Positions 8,228 through 15,183 of a DNA stretch of 26,146 nucleotides are shown one piece after another (the stretch's first letter is position 1; each line of letters opens with the position of its first letter). Location of the stretch: the IMG/VR virus record IMGVR_UViG_3300030329_002620, positions 1-26,146 of that record; one strand, 5' to 3'. The translations under genes and the position numbers were made by a program. Under the pieces are notes generated by a model. It had not been told where the DNA came from. It was given only the letters and a program-made list of their open reading frames with translations, and searched no databases. The DNA comes from a virus.

Positions 8228-8763
8228 TAGGCCGCTGCCAATAACGATCTTTTAGGTCTAAGCGCATCACCGCTGCCAGAAAGCAATCCTTGTGCGGAAG
8301 TAACAATCGTATCGCCTTTATATCCCTTTTTCTTATCCTTTTTGGCTTCTTCCGTTGCGGCTGTCGGGGTCACGGCCCCTGTTGTCGTGTTCGCAAGATT
8401 TGTCATGGTTTGCTGCGCTGTTGATACAGGTGTTGCAGTAGACGCTTGCGTTGTAACTGGCTCTGCCGCCTGCGTTACCATTGACTTTTTAGCTTCTTCT
8501 GCTGCCTTCTTAGCCCTGGCATCAGCCCTTTCATCCTTATCCTTTTCAGCCTGTGTGCGTGTATCCTCATAAGGCCTGGTGTAGTACATCCCTGGCTTTA
8601 TACTACCTTTACCTGTTCCAATTTCGTAATCCGCAACAGCGAAACGTCTTTCGCTTTCCGGGATATTTTTCTCTGCTTCAGCCTTTCCCATATCCTGGGC
8701 CAAGCCCACAGGATCGGTGAAATTACGCTTTAAGTTGTTTACAAATCTCGTAAAGAAGTCCAT
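8227..8763 (-). CDS. Phage protein with low-complexity middle, between TerL and portal
   Basis: 178 residues from ATG 8763, which overlaps the terminase stop (TAATG). The N-terminal 60 residues are conserved-looking (MDFFTRFVNNLKRNFTDPVG). Residues about 70-95 are a charged, Lys/Ala/Glu-rich helix. Residues about 95-140 are Thr/Ala-rich and likely disordered. The end reads GYKGDTIVTSAQGLLSGSGDALRPKRSLL, a DTIxTSxxGLL...SLL tail that I associate with small podoviral virion proteins at this position. The function is unknown. A minor head protein is possible. Confidence 0.6.
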   Translation of the reverse strand: MDFFTRFVNNLKRNFTDPVGLAQDMGKAEAEKNIPESERRFAVADYEIGTGKGSIKPGMYYTRPYEDTRTQAEKDKDERADARAKKAAEEAKKSMVTQAAEPVTTQASTATPVSTAQQTMTNLANTTTGAVTPTAATEEAKKDKKKGYKGDTIVTSAQGLLSGSGDALRPKRSLLAAA

Positions 8764-10043
8764 TACATCCTCGCTTCAAATGGATTATAATTCGTATCTG
8801 CCTGCGTTTGCGGCGGTCTAACATGATGCTCATAATCCCGATGCCCTACCGCAAAATAACGAAAAGCATCACTGGCATGGGATGACCAATCATGGACAGG
8901 CGTAGAACGAAAGGTTTTCATCCTTTCATTGTATGCCCTGTGATAATGCCTGATGGCTTCCAAGCCCACTTTGCACTGATCACGATCAAAATAACACTTA
9001 CTGAAAATCATCTTGGCGGCATGAAGTCCATCTTCCAGGGGCAGTTTCGGCACCACTCTGAAATTAATACCCAACTCATAGGCCGTTTCCCGTCTGCTTT
9101 TACCGCTACCCAACTCTCGCACTTCGATATCATGGGGTGCATTGTGTGAGCCGTACAAGTACCCCCGCTCTTGCAGGATTCTTGCATAGAAATTCAAGCC
9201 TTCCCCTCGATTTTCATAATAATCAATTACATGAACCGCACGGCCAACATTCTGCGTAAACCAAATGCTGGTACTGTCATTCACACCCAGATCCCACCAG
9301 GTATGAACCTTATGCCCTTCATCATAAGGCACCGCTGTTATGCGCCCTGCTTGACTGATTTTCTCTATTTCCTTAGCCCATATCGCGCCAGGAACATTGG
9401 CAACCCATGAACATTCGTATTCCTGATTATACTGATCCTCAGACATGCTTTTCTTCGCACTGTCCAATTCCTCATCATCTAAAATCCCTGTTTCACTGGC
9501 CTTGTAAACACTGGTAACCCAATCCTCAGAGTCCTTCGCCATTTCATAAAGCTCATAAAAGCTATTCATACCCTGCGGCGTACCCATGAATATCGCATAT
9601 CCCTTGCGGTCACTTAATGCCGGGCGAATAATCTCAGGGAATAAAGACGCCGGCATCTGGGCATACTCATCATGCACCGCACCATCCAGATATATTCCTC
9701 GTAAACTATCAGGCGATTCCGCACCCAAAAGCTGTATTCTGGCACCATTGGGCAAATCACAACGCAATTCCGTTTCATGGAACCTTGTTGTTGGTATGGC
9801 AGAACTAAACTGCTTTAAATAATCCCAGGCCACCGCCTTGGCCTGCCTGTAAGTCGGCGCTATATACGCAAATCTTGGATTGGGCTTATCGCTTAATATC
9901 GCATCCCTTAGAAGATGGTTGATCGCCAGAACCGTCTTGCCAAACCGTCTGTGGCAGCACACAACGCCCCATCTCTTTTCCTTGAGCTTCGTATGCAATT
10001 CCCTCTGCAACGGCCTTGGATGATAAGGAATCTTAATCTGCAT
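8763..10043 (-). CDS. terL: Terminase large subunit (packaging ATPase/nuclease)
   Basis: 426 residues from ATG 10043. TTG 10061 is an alternative, but either start overlaps the upstream gene. The ATPase domain has Walker A at about 30-37 (CHRRFGKT), Walker B with catalytic Glu at about 120-126 (LDGAVHDE) and coupling motif MGTPQG at about 153. The RNase H-like nuclease domain starts near WWDLGVNDST (Asp about 251) and has a late SDAFRYF motif whose Asp completes the metal site. It cuts concatemeric DNA and drives it through the portal. TerS and a small conserved protein lie directly upstream. Confidence 0.95.
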   Translation of the reverse strand: MQIKIPYHPRPLQRELHTKLKEKRWGVVCCHRRFGKTVLAINHLLRDAILSDKPNPRFAYIAPTYRQAKAVAWDYLKQFSSAIPTTRFHETELRCDLPNGARIQLLGAESPDSLRGIYLDGAVHDEYAQMPASLFPEIIRPALSDRKGYAIFMGTPQGMNSFYELYEMAKDSEDWVTSVYKASETGILDDEELDSAKKSMSEDQYNQEYECSWVANVPGAIWAKEIEKISQAGRITAVPYDEGHKVHTWWDLGVNDSTSIWFTQNVGRAVHVIDYYENRGEGLNFYARILQERGYLYGSHNAPHDIEVRELGSGKSRRETAYELGINFRVVPKLPLEDGLHAAKMIFSKCYFDRDQCKVGLEAIRHYHRAYNERMKTFRSTPVHDWSSHASDAFRYFAVGHRDYEHHVRPPQTQADTNYNPFEARM

Positions 10044-10257
10044 CGTTTCCAGGCCAAACAAAAATAGGCGTATTCTCGCCTACCCATGCACCCTCAATAT
10101 TAAAACAAAAATACTCATACGCATCTTCACACGACATGCCATCCCTTTTACACAGAATATCAATCACCTTTTCCGCATCATAAACCAACACAGGTGATTT
10201 CGTAGCCTGATTGCCCTCGCCTATAATGGCATCATCATATCCATCTGCTTTTAACAT
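10033..10257 (-). CDS. Small conserved phage protein between terminase subunits
   Basis: 74 residues from ATG 10257 (TGATG overlap with the TerS stop). A longer TTG-initiated version from 10269 is less likely. The pattern MLKADGYDDAIIG ... VLVYDAEKVIDIL ... MSCEDAYEYFCFNIEGAWVGENTPIFV belongs to a small family I know from many phage genomes next to terminase or replication genes. Its activity is unknown. Acidic and compact, no metal-binding cysteine pattern, no membrane segment. Confidence 0.75.
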   Translation of the reverse strand: MLKADGYDDAIIGEGNQATKSPVLVYDAEKVIDILCKRDGMSCEDAYEYFCFNIEGAWVGENTPIFVWPGNDAD

Positions 10258-10667
10258 CAGCCATCCCAACTCAGCGTAATACTTCCACTGGTCGCCTTAC
10301 TGTCATTCGGATTATTCCTTATGCCGCCAAAGGGCTGTAATTGCCTTCTCAGCTTATCCAGATTATCCAGCCTAACCCTGCGCCACTGCACCTCCGCCAT
10401 CGCCATCTTCGGATCACTTGGCATCGGAGCATCCATAATATCACGCATCTGATCACCAATGTGCTCGCCCTGTATCGCCCTGGCCTTACTGTACGCTTCC
10501 CATGCCTCCTCATTATTCTGCACATACGCCATAATCGTCTTCCGATGAGGAAGCGTGTCACTGTTAGCGCAAATGGCCGTTAAGCTTTCACCGTCCGCTA
10601 AACGATCACAAACAACCGCCATCATGTCCATCGTCACAATAGACGTACCTTTAGGATGCCTAGCCAT
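10257..10667 (-). CDS. terS: Terminase small subunit
   Basis: 136 residues from ATG 10667. An in-frame TTG at 10676 would add three residues. The N-terminal helix-turn-helix is LADGESLTAICANSDTLPHRKTIMAYV, the usual DNA-binding start of Sf6-type small terminases. A helical oligomerisation segment follows (EEAWEAYSKARAIQGEHIGDQM), with the typical later motif AEVQWRRVRLDNLDKLRRQLQPF. It recognises the packaging site and loads TerL. It is the first gene of the late operon, downstream of a leader hairpin. Confidence 0.88.
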   Translation of the reverse strand: MARHPKGTSIVTMDMMAVVCDRLADGESLTAICANSDTLPHRKTIMAYVQNNEEAWEAYSKARAIQGEHIGDQMRDIMDAPMPSDPKMAMAEVQWRRVRLDNLDKLRRQLQPFGGIRNNPNDSKATSGSITLSWDG

Positions 10668-10723
10668 AACTGCCAATCAATGATTTGCGCTTCTTCTTCT
10701 TGGGCATATCTTCGCATCTTTCT

Positions 10724-10758
10724 TAGAAAAGGGGAGCAGCAGAGGTAAAGCTGCTCCC
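10724..10758 (-). terminator. Leader hairpin/terminator in front of the late operon
   Basis: On the minus strand a perfect 9-bp stem GGGAGCAGC / GCTGCTCCC (10758-10750 with 10740-10732; loop of 9) is followed by C and TTTTCT. It stands 57 bases before the TerS start with no long gene in front of it. A terminator upstream of the late genes is the layout used for antitermination in lambdoid phages. The T tract is short, so termination may be partial. Confidence 0.55.
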
Positions 10759-11104
10759 AGTTAGACATAACGGAGATGAACAGCGGCCCAACAATGTTTG
10801 TCAATAACTAGTGGAGGAAAGCCGCCATTCTATACAACATATGGTTTATTTGCGTACATAGTGCAAGCTTTTTTTTGCGTATAGCGTCAATTATTTTAAT
10901 GAGCAGGGAAGTGTTGCTTTAATGTGATGGCTTGTAAGTGTGTGTGTGGGGCTACGATAGATGGCATATATGATAAATATTCGCAGGCTGGATCTGGCGA
11001 GGGTGGGCTTGCCTGCATTGCCTGAAATAAAAGCACCAATCCCTAGCAAATAAAGGAAAGCACTAATGGTCGCAGGTAAATAGCCTGTGGTCATTGCAAT
11101 AAAA
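10759..11104. other. Intergenic region with operator-like site; no firm gene
   Basis: A TATAGA -10-like box reads leftward at 10834-10829, without a good -35. At 10874-10890 lies a 17-bp site, TTTGCGTATAGCGTCAA, that matches the repressor operator consensus of this phage at 12 of 17 positions. A related string TTTGCGTACATAGTGCAA occurs just before it (near 10849). A leftward open frame at 10891-11094 (67 codons, a hydrophobic N-terminal half) has no Shine-Dalgarno and I do not call it. It contains the 11-mer ATGGTCGCAGG (11066-11076, plus strand) that also occurs three times in attP. Confidence 0.5.
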
Positions 11105-11336
11105 ACAATAGCTTACAAGGCTAATAGCTTATTATAGCTTATTATATGCATATCGCGTGCATGATATGGCAGGCAATGAGTGCCTTAATATGCACCAACT
11201 GATTAAAGCTAATAAACAATAAACGCTTAAAATAGATAAATGCTTTAAATATTATTTGCTCTTATTAATAGCTAATAATAAAAGCTAATAATATAATTGC
11301 ATAATATGCTTATAATAGATAGCTTATAATTAATAC
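11105..11336. repeat. AT-rich cluster of AGCTAATAA / TTATTAGCT-like repeats (cluster A)
   Basis: Very AT-rich, gene-free DNA. It contains a perfect 10-bp tandem TAGCTTATTA at 11125-11134 and 11135-11144, AGCTAATAA at about 11208, AGCTAATAAT at about 11270 and 11283, and two GCTTATAAT units near 11310 and 11323. Several overlap the palindrome TTATTAGCTAATAA. The same motifs recur at 13313-13490. Iterons of a replication origin, or binding sites for a host or phage regulator, are the plausible roles. TATAAT-like strings mean that promoters may also be hidden here. Confidence 0.65.
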
Positions 11337-11364
11337 TTGACGTTAAACGTCAATTATGCATAAT
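11337..11364 (+). promoter_or_regulatory. Early promoter with repressor operator
   Basis: TTGACG (11337) as -35 is followed after 16 bp by CATAAT (11359) as -10. The -35 is part of a perfect inverted repeat, TTGACGT-TAA-ACGTCAA (11337-11353), the best copy of the operator-like sequence found elsewhere in the window. It would drive the small-gene cassette that starts at 11401. Confidence 0.7.
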
Positions 11365-11400
11365 GAGGTCATTGTCAATTTAACAGCGGAGAATAATACA

Positions 11401-11841
11401 ATGACAGTAAAAGAAAAATTAACATGCAAAGATAAAGTAAAAGACAGCTTTCAAAACTTGCTAGATGATTGGCTATTAGCTTCCCTTTATTGTGGGCAAA
11501 CGAAAGAGCAATTGGAAGATCAAGGCCATGATATAGAGTCTGTAGAAGATTATATTCAATATGACAGCTTGTTTGATTATGTAAATCAAACGGCTCTATC
11601 ATTTGACTTTGTAGAAGCTAATACATTTAATGATCAAAAAATTGGTTATTTTCGTTTACAGCTATCCTATGGTGGCCCATCAACAGAGTTTAGAGTCTAC
11701 ACTGATAAAGACCTAAATATTGATCGCATCGAGTACTGGTATCTTGATTGGTATGATGGTGCTTCTGTTGTTGTGGACTCTTCAAACTCTATTGTTGTTG
11801 ATTTAATCCAGCAATTTTTAGAAATCGAAAGCTATGAATAA
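11401..11841 (+). CDS. Conserved phage protein of unknown function
   Basis: 146 residues. ATG 11401 is chosen over 11356 because GCGGAGAA precedes it at normal spacing and 11356 lies next to the promoter. The end contains YFRLQLSYGGPSTEFRVYTD and YWYLDWYDGA, an aromatic motif pattern that I have seen in hypothetical proteins of phages and plasmids. The rest is acidic. No enzymatic or DNA-binding motif is visible. It is first in a cassette of small genes controlled by an operator-bearing promoter, so an early host-takeover or lysogenic accessory role is possible. Confidence 0.7.
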   Translation: MTVKEKLTCKDKVKDSFQNLLDDWLLASLYCGQTKEQLEDQGHDIESVEDYIQYDSLFDYVNQTALSFDFVEANTFNDQKIGYFRLQLSYGGPSTEFRVYTDKDLNIDRIEYWYLDWYDGASVVVDSSNSIVVDLIQQFLEIESYE

Positions 11842-11929
11842 GCTTGAAATCATTAAGGAAATCATTGGCGCAATATCGCTAGTGATCTCCATCTATCTTA
11901 TCATTTTATTTTTTGGAGTTTTGACATGA
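11834..11929 (+). CDS. 31-residue single-span membrane peptide
   Basis: ATG 11834 lies inside the last codons of the preceding gene (TATGAATAA) and the TGA at 11927 overlaps the ATG at 11926 (ATGA). The product begins MNKLEIIKEIIGAISLVISI and continues as a hydrophobic stretch to FFGVLT: a short charged N-terminus and one transmembrane helix (about 10-30). Coupling at both ends supports translation. The function is unknown. Toxin-like or membrane-regulatory peptides have this form, but nothing here shows toxicity. Confidence 0.5.
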   Translation: MNKLEIIKEIIGAISLVISIYLIILFFGVLT

Positions 11930-11976
11930 ATTTTACTGCTAATTGTAGGTTTAACAGCGGAGAAAGGAAACCTAAC

Positions 11977-12201
11977 ATGAAACATAAAATAGGAATAGTT
12001 TGGGGAGAAGATCCCTCTAACTCTGGTTTTGATTTATATGAGTATTCATTTAACACGCAAGCTGAATTAGATGCTTTTATGCATGGGGTCGATGAAATGG
12101 ATGCATGGCAAGACTACCCATCTGGTGAAAAAGGCTACAATGTTATTGGCAAAAATGGAGATTTTGCAACACTTGCTGATCTTAAAAAGGAGTATGAATG
12201 A
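11977..12201 (+). CDS. Small phage protein of unknown function
   Basis: 74 residues from ATG 11977. This start is favoured by the leader TTTAACAGCGGAGAA (11950-11964), which also precedes the 11401 gene and the integrase. An in-frame ATG at 11926 would add 17 residues and is coupled to the preceding peptide. The protein starts MKHKIGIVWGEDPSNSGFDL, then YSFNTQAELDAFMHGVDEMDAW, and is acidic. Such sequences (TQAELDAFLxGVxExxGW) are common in small phage hypotheticals. No known activity. Confidence 0.65.
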   Translation: MKHKIGIVWGEDPSNSGFDLYEYSFNTQAELDAFMHGVDEMDAWQDYPSGEKGYNVIGKNGDFATLADLKKEYE

Positions 12202-12389
12202 TGGAATTAAAAACAGATTATGAAGCATTAGTGCAAGGGTTATACCTTTCAGTAACTGCCCCAACTGAAGAAAAATCTCAGGAATGTTTAAAAATAGCTA
12301 ATGAAATTGCTAGCAGATTATCTAGTGATGAAGTTGAAAAAGCAAAATTAGAAGCTGAAAAACTTTTAAAGGAGAATAATGATGGCTAA
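12198..12389 (+). CDS. Small helical phage protein
   Basis: 63 residues. ATG 12198 overlaps the preceding TGA and has GGAG five bases upstream. A second ATG at 12201 is equally possible. The sequence is dominated by helix formers: LYLSVTAPTEEKSQECLKIA then SDEVEKAKLEAEKLL. The LxVTAPTEEKxxEC motif occurs in other phage hypotheticals that I recognise by pattern only. Function unknown. Confidence 0.65.
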   Translation: MMELKTDYEALVQGLYLSVTAPTEEKSQECLKIANEIASRLSSDEVEKAKLEAEKLLKENNDG

Positions 12390-12702
12390 AATAGATGATG
12401 ATTATGAGAAGCTAACTGCAAAAAAGTTAAATTATGATAATAAAGTTTTATCTGCGATTAGTTATTGCTCACAAGTTGTTGGCGAATACACAACAAGCAT
12501 TGAAGGATGCCGTTTTATTTCTTGGCATGATCCAAGCTATCAATCTGAAAATAATGGTTATTGGCTAAATCTAATAATTTGTGATGATAACAAGCCGAAT
12601 ATTTTAATTTATGAATCTGAAATTAATCCTGCTGATAGGTACAAGGTCTACAAAATAGTTGGCTATTGTGCTTATCATGGCGTTAATTATGAAATTGCTT
12701 AA
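12382..12702 (+). CDS. Phage protein of unknown function
   Basis: 106 residues. ATG 12382 has AAGGAG seven bases upstream (12379 is an alternative) and overlaps the preceding stop by several bases. The product has an acidic, Lys-containing N-terminus, then a Cys/aromatic-rich body with CRFISWHDPSYQSENNGYW and ends YCAYHGVNYEIA. No family recognised. It is the last gene of the rightward cassette, ending just before a terminator. Confidence 0.6.
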   Translation: MAKIDDDYEKLTAKKLNYDNKVLSAISYCSQVVGEYTTSIEGCRFISWHDPSYQSENNGYWLNLIICDDNKPNILIYESEINPADRYKVYKIVGYCAYHGVNYEIA

Positions 12703-12716
12703 TGGAGAATGAATGA

Positions 12717-13178
12717 TCAAGAATAAAGCGCCTTCGGGCGCTTTTTATTTGCCTTGTAAAAGACTCTTATCAAGCTATCAATATAAAGCTTTTTCATGGT
12801 CCTTCTATCGCAGTGAAAGAGCTTACTAATCTTTGTCCATTGAATGCCCCTATGCCTGAAAGCTCCTGAATGGGCACAGGCCCATAATATCTTTCTTTCC
12901 CTTTCTGTAGCGTGCTGAATGAGGCAGAAAAGCACATATTCATATTGATCTATTTGGCGCGAGTTGGCCGATGCTAATCGTGGAGTGAATGCTTCATAGC
13001 CGTAGCTTGCCCACGCTTGCTGATAGGCCGGCCAGCTTGCAAGCTTTTGTTTACGGATCGCCGGTGGCAATCTGCGCTCTGTTTCAGCAGCTTCTAAAAG
13101 CCAGTCATCAAAGGCTTCAACATTTCTAGGAAAGTCCAAGTGAATGCTCCATTTGCTCAATGAATTTCCTGCATTCAT
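12717..13178 (-). CDS. DUF6362-like phage protein with C-terminal helix-turn-helix
   Basis: About 153 residues from ATG 13178 (TTG 13181 also in frame). It overlaps the preceding gene by about 50 bases, so a later non-ATG start is possible. The motifs VEAFDDWLLEAAETERRLPP, then SWPAYQQAW and YGYE, then QIDQYEYVLFCLI and RERKILWACAHSGA, match the layout of DUF6362, common in phages of alphaproteobacteria. Residues about 115-150 look like a helix-turn-helix (IQWTKISKLFHCDRRTMKKL). It may act as a DNA-binding regulator. Its last codons contain the terminator hairpin. Confidence 0.7.
   Translation of the reverse strand: MNAGNSLSKWSIHLDFPRNVEAFDDWLLEAAETERRLPPAIRKQKLASWPAYQQAWASYGYEAFTPRLASANSRQIDQYEYVLFCLIQHATERERKILWACAHSGAFRHRGIQWTKISKLFHCDRRTMKKLYIDSLIRVFYKANKKRPKALYS
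12725..12748. terminator. Bidirectional terminator between convergent operons
   Basis: AAAGCGCC-TTCG-GGCGCTTT (12725-12744), an 8-bp stem with the very stable TTCG loop, is followed by TTATTT in the plus direction. In the minus direction it lies inside the last codons of the 12717-13178 gene and is followed by ATTCTTG. It ends the rightward cassette and probably also the leftward block. Confidence 0.9.
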
Positions 13179-13305
13179 CAATGTCTTTTAATGAATTAAA
13201 ATGATCAATAAATTTCCAGCGCTCTTTAGACTTCATGCCTTCTACAATGCGCTCTAATCTATTGGCATATAGCTTTTTCTGAATAGTGAATTGCTCAATA
13301 TTCAT
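13126..13305 (-). CDS. Small charged helical protein, unknown
   Basis: 59 residues from ATG 13305 (TTG 13311 also possible). It is rich in Glu, Lys and aromatic residues (FTIQKKLYANRLERIVEGMK) and predicted to be all helix. The Shine-Dalgarno is weak. It overlaps the next gene by about 50 bases. It stands immediately downstream of repeat cluster B, which may hold its promoter. No family recognised. Confidence 0.45.
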   Translation of the reverse strand: MNIEQFTIQKKLYANRLERIVEGMKSKERWKFIDHFNSLKDIDECRKFIEQMEHSLGLS

Positions 13306-13312
13306 GGGCAAC

Positions 13313-13490
13313 CCTATTATAGCTAATAATATTATATGCTATTATATTATAAGCTAATAATGCTATTAATAGCTTGCTAATAAAGAAGCCAAAAAAACCT
13401 TTTGGGGAGGTTTTTTGGCTCTTATGGACTTTTAAATTAAAGGCTAGTAAATTATCAGCTAATAATATTATATGCTTATAATGGCTTGCC
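13313..13490. repeat. AT-rich AGCTAATAA repeat cluster B with strong hairpin
   Basis: The 20-mer AGCTAATAATATTATATGCT occurs exactly at 13321-13340 and 13457-13476. Related strings (AAGCTAATAATG, ATTAATAGCTTGCTAATAAA) fill the space between. At 13387-13420 a long hairpin pairs AGCC-A7-CCT with AGG-T6-GGCT around TTTGGGG. It has terminator character in both directions. An 83-codon frame across this region (13295-13546) is probably an artefact. Cluster A (11105-11336) shares the units AGCTAATAATAT and ATATGCTTATAAT. Confidence 0.7.
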
Positions 13491-13520
13491 TTAAGAAGTA
13501 AATTATTGTTGCGAACCATG

Positions 13521-13655
13521 TCAAGTCTTTTCTGCATGAAAGCCAAACATTTCTCTGATCTGTTGCATTAAAATCAAAGCACAATGATTGCAAAAAGGCT
13601 TGTTTTCTATGATCTTATCAGCTTCTCTCTTGTTGCATTTACTGCATGTTTTCAC
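13521..13655 (-). CDS. 44-residue zinc-ribbon peptide
   Basis: GTG 13655 has a perfect AAGGAGG Shine-Dalgarno seven bases upstream. The product has two CxxC pairs (CSKC at 4-7, CNHC at 22-25) and a helical tail (ALILMQQIREMFGF), so it should fold as a small zinc ribbon. It overlaps the preceding peptide gene (13639-13809). Tiny zinc ribbons in phages often bind host proteins or nucleic acid; the target here is unknown. Confidence 0.65.
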   Translation of the reverse strand: MKTCSKCNKREADKIIENKPFCNHCALILMQQIREMFGFHAEKT

Positions 13656-13809
13656 AGGGTTCCTCCTTTGGATAATAAACAATCAATTCACAGCCGCATT
13701 TAGGGCATTCATATTGTCTTAGAAACAACCATTGATCAGGGTCATAATCTCCATCACAGGCATGATCGCCCTTCCATTCACAGATAGCGTCACACTGCTC
13801 ACACCTCAT
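13639..13809 (-). CDS. 56-residue cysteine-rich zinc-binding peptide
   Basis: ATG 13809 overlaps the methyltransferase stop (ATGA). The peptide contains CEQC at 3-6, further Cys at 10 and 18, and CPKCGC at 35-40, so it can bind one or two zinc ions. The second CxxC is in the form typical of zinc ribbons (YECPKCGCELIVYY). Its position after the methyltransferase and before another zinc ribbon suggests a small nucleic-acid-related accessory set. Confidence 0.65.
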   Translation of the reverse strand: MRCEQCDAICEWKGDHACDGDYDPDQWLFLRQYECPKCGCELIVYYPKEEPCENMQ

Positions 13810-14483
13810 TCAAGCACCTTGGGTTGCAAATCTGATGCAAAAAACGTCTTGCCTTGGTTCGTACATGATTTTAAAAAAACGCCAGAACCACAGAAAGGGT
13901 CTAGGAAAAGCCCTTGTGGGGGACAGTAACATTGTAGCAATATATTTGATAGTTCTTCTGGCTTAGAGGGCAAGCTTCCTGTATGTGGTTTGTTAAAATG
14001 GTAGTGATCCCTAATCCATGTGCCTCGATCATCTTTGCAGAAGTTTCTCCCCTCTTGGTTGTAACCTTCAAAGACCTTACTAGACCTTTTAAAATCTTTT
14101 GTTTTAGAGGAGTATGGTACCCCTGATCTTGGTTCAAAAAATGCATCAGTCTTATCCAGAACACAGTGAAAAATTTTCTGAAAGCTAACCAAAGGCAATT
14201 TCTTTGAAACCCAAGCGCCACCATTGGTAAAAGTCCAAACCAGTTCCCTTCTAAAAATATGGGCAACAGATTTTCTTAAATTGAAATCAAAAGGCTGTTT
14301 AGTAAAACAAAGGATGTTTCCTGTATTTTTTAGTACCCTTTCGCATTCTGCAATTAAACCTTTAGAGATGAAGTAATCCCATTGATCATAGCTAGGGTCT
14401 AATATAATTAAATCTATTGACCGGCACCTTAATTCGCCAATAAAATCCAAAGCATCCAAATTATAGACAAAATTAACTTTCAT
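13806..14483 (-). CDS. DNA methyltransferase, N6-adenine/N4-cytosine type
   Basis: 225 residues from ATG 14483 (TAATG overlap). Catalytic motif IV is DPSY (29-32) in IILDPSYDQWD. The cofactor-binding FxGxG-type motif is near the end (LDPFCGSG, 194-201), preceded by a KPEEL segment. Motif IV before motif I is the beta order of the N6_N4_Mtase family. It would methylate an amino group on adenine or cytosine in a short site, protecting phage DNA from restriction or marking it. No cognate restriction enzyme is visible, so an orphan enzyme is likely. It lies between a VRR-NUC operon and two zinc ribbons. Confidence 0.88.
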   Translation of the reverse strand: MKVNFVYNLDALDFIGELRCRSIDLIILDPSYDQWDYFISKGLIAECERVLKNTGNILCFTKQPFDFNLRKSVAHIFRRELVWTFTNGGAWVSKKLPLVSFQKIFHCVLDKTDAFFEPRSGVPYSSKTKDFKRSSKVFEGYNQEGRNFCKDDRGTWIRDHYHFNKPHTGSLPSKPEELSNILLQCYCPPQGLFLDPFCGSGVFLKSCTNQGKTFFASDLQPKVLE

Positions 14484-14695
14484 TACTCAAGCACCTTGGG
14501 TCTTGAAGGTGGAATTTCCATGAAATGAATGTGGCGATAATGATGCTCATAAAAAAAAGCAAAACTCTCATTGTGCAATGTGCAGGGAATGTGAATATTG
14601 TGATGCGTAAAAACCATCAATTGCTCAACAATGGTCTGACATTGTTCCATAGATGGAAACTCAAGCATTAAAATTGCTAGGATTGGCGGATACAA
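14483..14695 (-). CDS. Small phage protein upstream of the methyltransferase
   Basis: 70 residues from TTG 14695, which has AGGA a few bases upstream. ATG 14668 is an alternative without Shine-Dalgarno. It contains LAILMLEFPSMEQCQTIVEQ and a His-rich middle (FTHHNIHIPC ... YEHHYRHIHF). It overlaps both neighbours, supporting its reality. The His clusters might bind metal, but I know no family for it. Confidence 0.55.
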   Translation of the reverse strand: MYPPILAILMLEFPSMEQCQTIVEQLMVFTHHNIHIPCTLHNESFAFFYEHHYRHIHFMEIPPSRPKVLE

Positions 14696-15183
14696 GTTAG
14701 TTTCCTACTCTTTCTTCTCCTTTCCTCCGCTAGCTTCTTTTTTATCTCTCGTTGTCTTTGCTTTTCTTTTTTTTGTGAATTAATTAATACCTGCTCTGCC
14801 GTAAGCATTGCCTTGCCCATCGGATGGTTGGCAAGCCGCAAAACAGGGGCTAAAGCCTCATGGCACTCAGCAAGTGAATGGCATACAAAATAATGCAAAC
14901 CAATATGTTCCAAACTTTCCCTGATATTCTTCTGATGAGCACTTAAATAATTGCCAGGTTTTTTAAGCTCAATAAACACAGGCTTGCAATCGCGTACAAA
15001 TATTTCCAGGTCAGGCCAGCCGGATTTAAAGCCAAGAGTCTTCAGTTTTTGATACCACTGAACCTTATTGCCCCTGCCCTCATTCGCACTGTGATGTAGA
15101 ATGTGCGGCCTTGGTAGCTCCAAGCCTAGCCACTTTACTACCGACTTATGTAAGTCGTTTTCATTGGAGTAAGCACTATACAT
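14677..15183 (-). CDS. VRR-NUC domain nuclease
   Basis: 168 residues from ATG 15183, which overlaps the stop of the Cro-like gene; an earlier ATG at 15198 is less likely. The fold is PD-(D/E)XK: HHSANEGRG at 31-39, SGWPDLEIF with Asp 58, and VFIELKKPG with Glu 72 and Lys 74. These are the catalytic residues of VRR-NUC enzymes, often associated with structure-specific cleavage of replication or recombination intermediates. Residues from about 135 to the end are Lys/Arg/Glu-rich and helical, probably DNA-contacting. It is in the leftward Cro operon, expressed early in lytic growth. Confidence 0.85.
   Translation of the reverse strand: MYSAYSNENDLHKSVVKWLGLELPRPHILHHSANEGRGNKVQWYQKLKTLGFKSGWPDLEIFVRDCKPVFIELKKPGNYLSAHQKNIRESLEHIGLHYFVCHSLAECHEALAPVLRLANHPMGKAMLTAEQVLINSQKKEKQRQREIKKKLAEERRRKSRKLTCIRQS

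Noticed and set aside
10668-10712. 15-codon basic peptide MPKKKKRKSLIGSYG before TerS
   Set aside because: The end resembles the SLLG tails of two late proteins and overlaps the TerS start, but it is too short to call a gene from sequence alone; a leader peptide is possible.
10891-11094. 67-codon leftward frame with hydrophobic start
   Set aside because: No Shine-Dalgarno, no coupling and an unconvincing C-terminal half. Kept only as a note in the intergenic entry.
13295-13546. 83-codon leftward frame
   Set aside because: It runs through the AT-rich repeats and a strong hairpin, has repetitive AYNIIAYNIISYN sequence and overlaps the end of a well-supported zinc-ribbon gene.
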